Of a stretch of DNA of 41,141 nucleotides, positions 27,638 to 35,561 are shown piece by piece. Source of the stretch: Sergeia podlipaevii. Its lineage: Eukaryota; Euglenozoa; Kinetoplastea; Trypanosomatida; Trypanosomatidae. Every line of letters starts with the position of its first letter. Position 1 is the stretch's first letter. Both the position numbers and the translations under genes were made by a program. Location of the stretch: positions 1 through 41,141 of the forward strand of contig JASANZ010002065.1 of the NCBI GenBank assembly GCA_030849805.1, in the 5' to 3' direction. Below the pieces are notes generated by a model, which was given only the letters and a program-made list of their open reading frames with translations, made no database searches and was not told where the DNA came from.

Positions 27638-28483
27638 AAAAAAAAAAATAATAATAGATATATGAAATGAAATGAAAGCAAAGTCAACTGTGTCCTCCTC
27701 CCTTTCTCCTCCTCCTCCCCAGCCACCGTTGTGCGTCAGCACTTTACGCTGCGTATTACTTCTATAATATAACTTATTAGAGGGTGTGGGAAGGAGTGAG
27801 GCGGGCGTCTGCAAACACTATATATATATACACACACATAGCGCCGTGTCTTTCCCATCTTACCTTTATATATTTTTGCTTTGGCTCTTTTCTTTTGGTC
27901 TTTGGTATGTGGTTTGGAGTGAAAGGGGGGGGGGAAGGAAAGAAAATAGAAAGGAAAGAAAAAGCACGAATCAAAAAGAACCGTCTAACTGTGTGTTAAG
28001 AGTGATGAGATGATGGTGTATATGATTTGAATCACATGAACTGAATTGCACGGAGGGCGCCAAAAAATTGTGGGTACTTACATCTTTAGGTTGACGGAGG
28101 TCTATTTTTTTTTTTTCTTATAATTATATATTCTTTTATTGTTGAAAACGAGCGTTAAGCGCTTATTATTATTGTTGTTTCTTCGCTGCGTAGGCACTGT
28201 ACAGAAGAAAGATCAACAATAAGCACTCGCGATTTTTAAAAAAAAGAGGGGCTTTTCTTTCTCGTATTTGTATCCTTTCAACAGCATGCAAGAACACATT
28301 CTCGGTAGACTTTATGTGGGAGTTGCACTGGCTGTGGCAAGGCATATCTTCTGGATGGTTAAAACTCTCATATATGGACTCTCTCTCTTTATTATTACTA
28401 TTATTATCATTATTTATTATTATATGTATATATCAAGAGGCTTGTGGGCATATATATATTCACTCCCCTGTTGTCGTTCAGGG
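27638..28483. other. Intergenic spacer between the kinesin and the 228-residue gene
   Basis: About 845 bases, AT-rich. It holds poly-A (27637-27649), a (TA)(CA) tract (27821-27838), a G-run (27925-27934) and poly-T. Two candidate acceptor sites, AG 28283-28284 and AG 28480-28481, give different starts for the next gene. Confidence 0.65.
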
Positions 28484-29170
28484 ATGTCCATTGTGTTGGA
28501 GGCAAGAAGGCTTCCATTTAGCTCTATCACAGAGGAATACGCCTCTCAACTCCCTTGCCTACTGCTAGGTACCTCTAGCTCCGCTCACTCACACGAAGAA
28601 ACAGCAGCACTATCAAGTGAAGACGTTGCAAAGGATGAGACGCGTGCCATGGTGGAGCGCGCTTTACAGCTCCCCCTGTGGGATCGTTGCCTGCTCGCGG
28701 CGGTCTTACCTTTAGTTCAAGAATCTTCTGGAGAAGATCACTCAAGGACGAAGACGGGTGAGGAGACGGCACATACTAGTGCATCCGTGGCGGACGTGCA
28801 GCTGGCGATGCGCATCGTGCGCGCGTTAGATGAACTGGAGGTCGCATATGACCACATCAACCTCATACGTGCCGAGGCGAAGGGCGGTCCTCTTGGCGGA
28901 GAAGGGCAGCTGAACATGGAAGGTTGCACGGCGGAGGATATTCTCATGGAGGAGTTACTGCGAGAGCGCATGGGGGCCGATGCGTTCTTTGTTGTCCCTC
29001 CAGCTGGCAGCGGCATAGTGGAAGATGGATCGGAAGAAGAAGAAGAAGAAGAGGAAGAGAAAAATGATATTGCAATGGCCTTTGATCTTGGCGGAGAGAG
29101 TGTTGGCATTGGGTCCGCGGCTGTGTTTGGAGAGCATGGGTATCATCCGCCCTCGCCACAGGGGGAGTGA
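28484..29170 (+). CDS. Acidic hypothetical protein
   Basis: A 228-residue protein that I do not recognise. It is helical-looking and acidic, with a middle part (residues about 45-150) of regular hydrophobic spacing and then a Gly/Glu-rich stretch. A run of nine Glu residues near 190 is followed by a hydrophobic/acidic tail. No membrane span, signal peptide or catalytic motif is visible when started at 28484. The frame continues upstream to an ATG at 28286, which would add 66 residues including hydrophobic Ile/Tyr-rich segments, but that part has the AT-rich composition of the spacers. A candidate AG (28480-28481) lies 2 bases before 28484. Good third-position G/C bias supports the downstream part as a real gene. 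Confidence 0.65.
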   Translation: MSIVLEARRLPFSSITEEYASQLPCLLLGTSSSAHSHEETAALSSEDVAKDETRAMVERALQLPLWDRCLLAAVLPLVQESSGEDHSRTKTGEETAHTSASVADVQLAMRIVRALDELEVAYDHINLIRAEAKGGPLGGEGQLNMEGCTAEDILMEELLRERMGADAFFVVPPAGSGIVEDGSEEEEEEEEEKNDIAMAFDLGGESVGIGSAAVFGEHGYHPPSPQGE

Positions 29171-30191
29171 AGTCTTGTCATGTGGTCCACATACATTTCT
29201 CTTCCTCCCCTTCCCTCCCCCCTCCCCCTCTCTCACTTACTCTGAAGTGTAATCTAAAACTGGGAGTAAAGGCCGGCTACTCCGCATAAATGAACGTGCC
29301 ATCAATATCGCACGTTTCGCGCACAGAGAAACAAGCACACTAAAGCAGAATACATGAACAATTTTGCGGGAGAAATGCGTGCAAATCGACACAGGGTTAG
29401 CTTGTGATACGTGGATGTAACTAGCATCATCTTCTATTTTCTCCGCTTGTTCATCCGGTGCTCTTGCACTTATAAACCATTTTTCTCCTAATCCTTTTCT
29501 TTTTTTTTTCTTACCTTACCTTGTATCTTTCTCTTCACAAACTGTGTAGCCCTAAACAAACTATTCAGCGCGCCTAGTGAGCGCACTCTCTCACACAGAC
29601 ACACACGCATCAGAGAGAGAGGAGGGAGGACGATTGCCTGGCACAGGGGTAGCATCATCTCTTCTTCAAAAAAGCGTATTTTGCTATTCAATTTTTTTTA
29701 AAGAATTTACAAGGAGGAAAAAATAAGAAAGCAGAGAAAAGAAACTTTGCTGTTGAGAGGGGAAGCAGTGCATTACTGTTTGCCAGGCATTACTCTCAGC
29801 AAGTCTTTCTTGTTGTTCTTTTCTGTTGACCTTCAAAAATATTTTTATAACGAAGGGAGAAAGAAAGAAACAAAGGTTGCTATAGACCTGCCGAGAACAA
29901 CAAAAACTGGAACACGGAAGCGAGATTCGTGGTATCTCCACGCCTTTACCCCCCTTCTCTTATCGAAGCAGAGCACTGCTCACACGCCACTTACTCAAGA
30001 GCTTAGCAGAGGCTATAAGGGGTAGAGGTCAGGTGGTCGTGGTACGCCGTGTTGTTGCTGCATATACGCGCTTTCGCTGCCAAATCAAACGAGAGTGAGG
30101 TAGGTGAACAGAGATTGAGAGAAGGGACGACGGGATATCTGCCAAAGCGTGCTTCGAAGTATCTGCTGTAGGGACGTTGAGAGGATTATAT

Positions 30192-30212
30192 AGAGAGAGA
30201 GAGAGAGAGAGA
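30192..30212. repeat. (AG)n microsatellite
   Basis: About 10 uninterrupted AG units. Confidence 0.9.
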
Positions 30213-30271
30213 AGAACGGCTTACTCCTGCTATTTTTCATCGTCAGTTTTTGGTTAGAGTGTGGGTGTGAG

Positions 30272-30274
<3 letters not shown>

Positions 30275-30305
<31 letters not shown>
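30275..30305. repeat. (GT)n microsatellite
   Basis: About 15 uninterrupted GT units, the longest of its kind in the window, immediately before a pyrimidine tract. Confidence 0.92.
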
Positions 30306-30307
<2 letters not shown>

Positions 30308-30345
30308 CCCCCCGTTTTACTCTCTTTTTCTTTGTTTTCTGTGCC

Positions 30346-30348
<3 letters not shown>

Positions 30349-30376
<28 letters not shown>
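30349..30376. repeat. (AT)n microsatellite
   Basis: About 14 uninterrupted AT units between two pyrimidine tracts upstream of the CDK gene. Confidence 0.92.
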
Positions 30377-30599
30377 CTTGTTCCTTTTCTGCTACAACAA
30401 AAAAAAAAGTTTTCTTTTCTTCGTGGAGTTGTGCAGGACACCTTCACTGCGGAGAAGAAGAAGAAGGCAGGAAGAAGAGCGGTTGCGTTAGTGAAAAAAA
30501 AGGAGGAGAACTAAAGAAGCAATACATCCACGCGAATCGTCTTTGCAAAACGTGCATACGCATTGCTTTTATATATACATACGTCCTTCATACATTTAT

Positions 30600-33500
30600 A
30601 TGAGTCGTGACAGAGAAGGTCAGGTATATAATGAAGATGATGCCCTCGTTGTCGACGCGGAGGACGAACTCCAGTGGGACAGCGTCGTGGCGGCCGTCTC
30701 GCGATGTAGCGCGGTAGACGAACCCTGTGCCCAGTTTCGCCCAGGACATCTCGGGCGGAGCGAAGGCGGTCGTTCTGATCTACTGCCACCGGGCTCTACG
30801 TGCGTGGGAAGTCTTGGTAGCAACGAACAGCACCAGATGGCTAGTCATAGCAATGAGCAGCACATGCTTCAGCAGGGGCTGCAGACTAGCCCGTCACCTT
30901 CCCTGGGAAACAGTAGTGATGGCCCGTGCGAGCCCCGTCTCGACGCTGTGCCGGAGGATTATGCACTCTTAACTGCGGCTGTGCGTGAGGCAGCGAACCC
31001 GCTGCTCTTCTCTTCCCCCACATTACCTCACTCCCCCATTACGATGAATATAGCGAACCACTATGGCGTCGACACTGGCACTAACGACGGCACGCGGGAG
31101 CCTCTATGTAGTTTCTCAGGGCTTCAGTTTTTGCTAGGCAACGACACAGGGAAGAGAGGCAGCAGCGGCAACAGCAATAGAGTGGAAGACTGGGCTGAGC
31201 GACGTGCGAGGCGGCGGAGTGCGCTAACACCTCTTATCATCCCTGACGATAGCATTGCCTCGAGCGGGGGTACTGCTCCGTCCTTGGCAGCCATGCCTCC
31301 CTCTCTCGCAAATGAAAATGAAGACGAGAGGCGAAGGAGAGAGGTGAGAAGAGGCTCTGCTAGTCGATACGGTGGCGGCCTTGATCGTGATAGAGATGAC
31401 ACGGCCGCTAGCACTGCCGCGCCTTTGGCGATTTTGCGCACAAGTAATGCACCATCCGCTCTTCCTATGAGCTGTGGTGGTGCGGGCGGTGCGGACGCGC
31501 CGGCTAACTCCTCACTGCCAGCAGCCAGCAACGGACACGCGGCCAGCACCCCTACTCCACCTTCTGCTGAGACGCCAGTGGGCAACCACAGCAACAGAGG
31601 TGGCGTCGCTCTTCCTACTGCCTCCACTACAAATAGTACAGAGACAGTGGAGATAAGCGGGCCCTCCGCCACCACCACCACCGCAGCTCCCACACGGCAC
31701 GTCGATGTCGAGGAGGAAGAAGCGCTTACAAGGGCAGATACTGCAAGGACTGAAGGCTCACGTGATCGAGGACCGACAGTCAAAACATACGTGATGGTCG
31801 AGGCGGAGGAGGAGGAAACAAGTACAACACAGCAGCAGCAAGTGACTGTAGTGCCGACATTGGCTGTCAAGGCGGCGCAGCAGGAAGATGGAATGGACGT
31901 GGACCCACCGCAGCGCAAGCGCATCCGGCTGTGTCTCTCGCGGCCTTCCACAGCTGTTGAAACTCCAGTAAGCGGGGCTACTGGCATGACACCCACCAGC
32001 GCCAAGGGCCCTGCTCCACGTGGTCTTCGCCTAGGTCCCAGACCACCATCTTCTTCGCTTGTTGCCTCTCCAACTGGGAACAATACCTTGGGTGGGCCCC
32101 AGCATCAACACCAGCAAAACCCTCTTCAGCCGGTCGGAGCAAGCAGCAACAACAGCATCACAGTCGTACAAGGTCTTGACAGCTCAACGGGATCTGCCTC
32201 TGTTGGTGTGTTTAGCCCTCGCGGCCCTGTCGATAGGACCTTAGCGTTTGCGACCGCAAGCAGTGTGGCCCGAAATGCATCTGTGGTAGCGCTAGGGAGT
32301 ACTGCCTCGGCGACTGCGACCGCGGCCTTGAGCGCCAGCGTTCACCAGCAGGGACAACAGGGGCAGCGGAACAGTGCTGATGGAAGTACAATATCCCCTC
32401 CTCCCTTCTCGCCGCTTACCCCAGGCAGGACCTCACAGAGCAAGCAGGCAGCCAGTGGGGTGGCGGCAGTGTCCTTTGCCGCTGCTGTGCAAGGCAGCAG
32501 CGGTCCCTCCCCTCACCAGCAGCAGCAAGTCACACAGACCTTAGCGGCTATTGCGCCGCGCCCGAGCGCTCATGCGGACCCAGAAAGGTTAGACAACGCA
32601 CTCAGTGATGGCACTACTGCTGCCACTGCCACTGGCAATACCGGAATGCGTGACGAGGCCTCTGCGAATCAGCTTCCACATCAAGTGAGCTCCCTCACTC
32701 GGCACGCTGCCGCACGCTCCCTCACTCCCACACCAGCCTACAGTGTTCAAGGTACCCCACGCCGTACACACCGCAAGACCGGCGTCACGCTTCCTGCGGC
32801 TCCCAGCGCGGTGGACTTCTCATGTGTACATAAGGTGGTGGAGGACCAGTACGTACTTAGTCAGAAGATTAGTGAAGGCACATATGGCGAAGTGTACATT
32901 GGACTGGATAAGGCAACCGGTGAGAAGGTTGCCCTCAAGCGACTCAAGACGTTACGGGGCCTGGATGGGTTTCCCATTACTTCTCTTAGAGAAGTGATTG
33001 CACTTCAACACATTAGCCGTCAGCGTCGCCGTCTGCACGAGCAACTTCGGCAGCGTCGACCACAGCAGCAGAAGGACTTGCCTCTCGCTGAAGTTGTCAC
33101 GCTCCGTGATGTTCTGCTATCAAACAACGACACGCATGACATTTTTCTCGTCTTTGATTACGCCTCCAGCAGTCTGGCGGGACTCCTCTCCCGTCGTGTC
33201 CCCTTCACTGTTTCAGAGGTGGCCTACGTGTTCCGCCGGCTTGTCCTTGGAGTTCGTCAGCTGCATGAAATGGGGATCATCCATCGCGACATCAAGTCAG
33301 ATAACATCTTGCTCCGTGACGATGCTGGCGTGCTGATCGCTGACTTTGGCTTATGCGTATTCGAGGGCTCTCATCGCTCCCTCACCCCCAGCATGATCAA
33401 CCTCTCATACAGACCTCCCGAGATGCTACTGGGAAGCACTCTCTATGATGAGAAGGTGGACGTGTGGTCGATAGGCTGCATGTTAGCGCAGATGTTCCTT

Positions 33501-34154
33501 CTTACGCCGCCGTTCCACCAGCCGCCAAGGCTCCCCACTGAAGGAGAGCCGCAACTACACAAGAACAGTCGCGGTGCAGACACGGAGCTTGAGCAGCTCG
33601 CCGTCATCTGTGAGGTGTTGGGCCCACTGTCTACTGTAGCCCCTGGTGCCTACCCAGAGAAGGCATGCAAGCACCTTGCACGGCTGGAGGAGCTGAGGGC
33701 GGCATACAGCGCTCAGACCGGCACCACGGGCATTTTTTCTTCCGTCTCTTCTTCGCCATCTTCCGCTGTGGGTGCGGAGGCGAAAGGTCTGGCGAGGTTG
33801 CAGCCGCTGTTTGACCCCAGCTTTCGCTACTCTCACTATCACGGCTTCCGCGGCTGGTTTCTGGCTGCGATGGAGAACCGTAGAGCGAGACACAATCAAG
33901 CTGCTATGACGGCTGCGCGTGCTGCGTCCACCACTGTCTCCTCATTGCCACCACTCTTGATGCCCACGCACGAGTGTCTCGATGTGCTCTGTGCGATCTT
34001 CCGACTTGATCCTCGGCAGCGGCCGACGACGGTGCAGCTGGCGCAGATGCCTTTCTTCCAGCTTCAGCAATACGGCGGAGAGGATGCAGTGCAGTTGGGG
34101 CTGAGTGCAAAGCTGCGAGAGTTCCCAGATAGTCACGTGTTGCCCAGAACTTAG
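30600..34154 (+). CDS. CRK12: Cdc2-related kinase, probable CRK12, with long disordered N-terminus
   Basis: An 1184-residue CMGC kinase. The kinase domain spans about 751-1166 and is preceded by some 740 residues of Ser/Thr/Ala/Gln/Pro-rich disorder with a basic NLS-like patch (QRKRIR, 438-443). Motifs: glycine loop EGTYGEV (759-765), VALK with K780, cyclin-binding helix PITSLRE (792-798), HRD with D897, DFG at 915-917, T-loop T929, and YRPPE (937-941) as in CDK9/CDK12-type kinases. All catalytic residues are present. Insertions lie after helix C (basic/Gln-rich) and in the C-lobe (about 1020-1115). The residue aligned with CDK2 Thr165 is Asn934. The name CRK12 rests on the PITSLRE/RPPE features, the large N-terminus and, from memory, its place downstream of VTC4 in other trypanosomatids. 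CRK12 with cyclin CYC9 is essential in trypanosomes and a leishmaniasis drug target. The start is the first ATG after the acceptor sites. Confidence 0.85.
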   Translation: MSRDREGQVYNEDDALVVDAEDELQWDSVVAAVSRCSAVDEPCAQFRPGHLGRSEGGRSDLLPPGSTCVGSLGSNEQHQMASHSNEQHMLQQGLQTSPSPSLGNSSDGPCEPRLDAVPEDYALLTAAVREAANPLLFSSPTLPHSPITMNIANHYGVDTGTNDGTREPLCSFSGLQFLLGNDTGKRGSSGNSNRVEDWAERRARRRSALTPLIIPDDSIASSGGTAPSLAAMPPSLANENEDERRRREVRRGSASRYGGGLDRDRDDTAASTAAPLAILRTSNAPSALPMSCGGAGGADAPANSSLPAASNGHAASTPTPPSAETPVGNHSNRGGVALPTASTTNSTETVEISGPSATTTTAAPTRHVDVEEEEALTRADTARTEGSRDRGPTVKTYVMVEAEEEETSTTQQQQVTVVPTLAVKAAQQEDGMDVDPPQRKRIRLCLSRPSTAVETPVSGATGMTPTSAKGPAPRGLRLGPRPPSSSLVASPTGNNTLGGPQHQHQQNPLQPVGASSNNSITVVQGLDSSTGSASVGVFSPRGPVDRTLAFATASSVARNASVVALGSTASATATAALSASVHQQGQQGQRNSADGSTISPPPFSPLTPGRTSQSKQAASGVAAVSFAAAVQGSSGPSPHQQQQVTQTLAAIAPRPSAHADPERLDNALSDGTTAATATGNTGMRDEASANQLPHQVSSLTRHAAARSLTPTPAYSVQGTPRRTHRKTGVTLPAAPSAVDFSCVHKVVEDQYVLSQKISEGTYGEVYIGLDKATGEKVALKRLKTLRGLDGFPITSLREVIALQHISRQRRRLHEQLRQRRPQQQKDLPLAEVVTLRDVLLSNNDTHDIFLVFDYASSSLAGLLSRRVPFTVSEVAYVFRRLVLGVRQLHEMGIIHRDIKSDNILLRDDAGVLIADFGLCVFEGSHRSLTPSMINLSYRPPEMLLGSTLYDEKVDVWSIGCMLAQMFLLTPPFHQPPRLPTEGEPQLHKNSRGADTELEQLAVICEVLGPLSTVAPGAYPEKACKHLARLEELRAAYSAQTGTTGIFSSVSSSPSSAVGAEAKGLARLQPLFDPSFRYSHYHGFRGWFLAAMENRRARHNQAAMTAARAASTTVSSLPPLLMPTHECLDVLCAIFRLDPRQRPTTVQLAQMPFFQLQQYGGEDAVQLGLSAKLREFPDSHVLPRT

Positions 34155-35300
34155 AACATAAAGTGCCGTGCGCACACGCGCACGTGCTTTCCTCCTTCCT
34201 CTTTTTCTGTCTTTTGTTATTTATTGCGATGCCTATATCGCATTGGAGGACCACTAGGGACAGAAATAAAAAAGAAACAAGGGAAGCGCGTGAGTGCGAG
34301 CATCATTTTTTTTATTATTATTATTTGCTGCTACTGGTCATATCTACTCTGACACTTTCTCTTCCTCTCTTTCACTTACCCACTCAAGTAGCACCGGTAC
34401 TTACACACTATAGTAAAACCACCCCAAAAAAAAAAAATGAAAAGAGGGAAGTGATGAAACGAATATGTATGTGTGTGTGTGTTGCTGTTGCTGCACGTTC
34501 ATTATCAATATCTATTTGCTTGGTTAACTTAATCCTACGCATACACGTCAAAAAAAAAGGATATACACAACTACTGCCGCTCTATTATTCTCTGTCTATT
34601 CTTTGTGCATACCAATGGGGGGTCTCAGTCCCTTCTATATTTTTTTTTCTTTCTTCTTTTGTAAAGAGATGTTTTTCCACATATGTTACATCATCTCTTT
34701 CAACACAATCATGATTGCATGCTTTCTCAACAAACAACAAAAAAAAAAATAAGGACATTTGCGCTCTATTTTTCCTCTCCTTTTTCTTTGTTTTCTCCTC
34801 TCCCTCCTCCTCCCCTCTTTCCCACCGTTGACTATTGCACATATATGTATATTATCTAGGTCAGCCTACACCAAGTTGACTGGAAATAATTCCTTTGAAC
34901 TATACAGGCAAAGTTATATATATATGCGTTTACATTGATACATTCTCTATTCTTCTTTAGTGTTTCTGCTTGTGCTGTAGTTGATACCGTTTTTTTTATT
35001 TTTTAAGCATATCTCTACAAAATTGCATATTTATTTATTAGTTGAAAAGGGGGTAAAAATTAAAAATAAAAAAAGGAGAAGAATAAGGGATAAATCTGCT
35101 TTTGATTGGTTAACTTGAGAAGGCGCATTGGTTAAAGTGTTTTGACCTCTTCTCTTTCTCATTATTTTTATCATTTTTTCTTTTATTGTTGTTGCTGTTG
35201 TTCGTGTGCGTTGCATCTGGGATTCTCTACCCCTGAAGCTTGTGACGGAGGGAAAGGATACACATTACCTCTTTCTTTTTTTTTTCCTTTAAGATAGGTA

Positions 35301-35323
35301 ATATTATTATTATTATTATTATT
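35301..35323. repeat. (ATT)n microsatellite
   Basis: About 7 tandem ATT units in the spacer. Confidence 0.85.
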
Positions 35324-35400
35324 GATATTGTAAGGCGTTCTTCCGTATAGTTACAAGGATATCTTCTTTGCTTTTAGCTCTTGTTTACTTTTTTTTGTGT

Positions 35401-35450
35401 GTGTTTTTTTTTTTTGCTTTTTTTGTTTTTTTTTTCTCTCTCTCTTTTAG
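35401..35450 (+). promoter_or_regulatory. Strong spliced-leader acceptor for the CHASE receptor gene
   Basis: About 45 bases almost wholly T/C end in TCTCTTTTAG, AG 35449-35450. The resulting 5' UTR of about 111 bases contains one upstream ATG (35521). Confidence 0.7.
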
Positions 35451-35520
35451 TATTGCCGTTTTTTGGGGGACTTGCTAGCATTGTCGGTTTATTAATATAT
35501 ATATATATATATAAATTTGT

Positions 35521-35559
35521 ATGGATATTATTACCGTTACCATCACTATCCCCCTATAA
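35521..35559 (+). promoter_or_regulatory. Upstream ORF in the CHASE receptor leader (12 codons)
   Basis: ATG at 35521 opens a 12-codon frame (MDIITVTITIPL) that stops with TAA at 35557-35559, two bases before the main ATG at 35562. It lies downstream of the only strong acceptor, so it should be in the mature mRNA. It may lower translation of the main frame or work through reinitiation. Seen in sequence; effect inferred. Confidence 0.55.
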
Positions 35560-35561
35560 GT

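Larger units (their letters stand above)
29171..30599. other. Long intergenic spacer upstream of the CDK gene
   Basis: About 1.43 kb, no convincing gene. Contents: a 7-bp inverted repeat at 29293-29316, pyrimidine blocks, (GA)n (30192-30212), (GT)n (30275-30305), (AT)n (30349-30376), and candidate acceptors AG 30408-30409 and AG 30427-30428. From the latter no ATG occurs before 30600, giving a 5' UTR of about 170 bases. Confidence 0.65.
34155..35561. other. Long intergenic spacer upstream of the CHASE receptor pair
   Basis: About 1.4 kb, AT-rich, many T8-T13 and A9-A11 runs, (TAT)n at 34311-34326, (ATT)n at 35301-35323, (TA)n at 35494-35513, a strong acceptor at 35401-35450 and an upstream mini-ORF at 35521-35559. 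No gene recognised. Confidence 0.65.

Noticed and set aside
31124..32083. 319-codon minus-strand frame opposite the CDK N-terminus
   Set aside because: It is the complement of GC-rich low-complexity coding sequence; the + strand frame continues into an intact kinase domain.
34163..34714. 183-codon frame after the CDK gene
   Set aside because: Starts with GTG, product is low-complexity Phe/Tyr/Ser/Leu, and it lies in the spacer with homopolymer runs; no similarity recognised.
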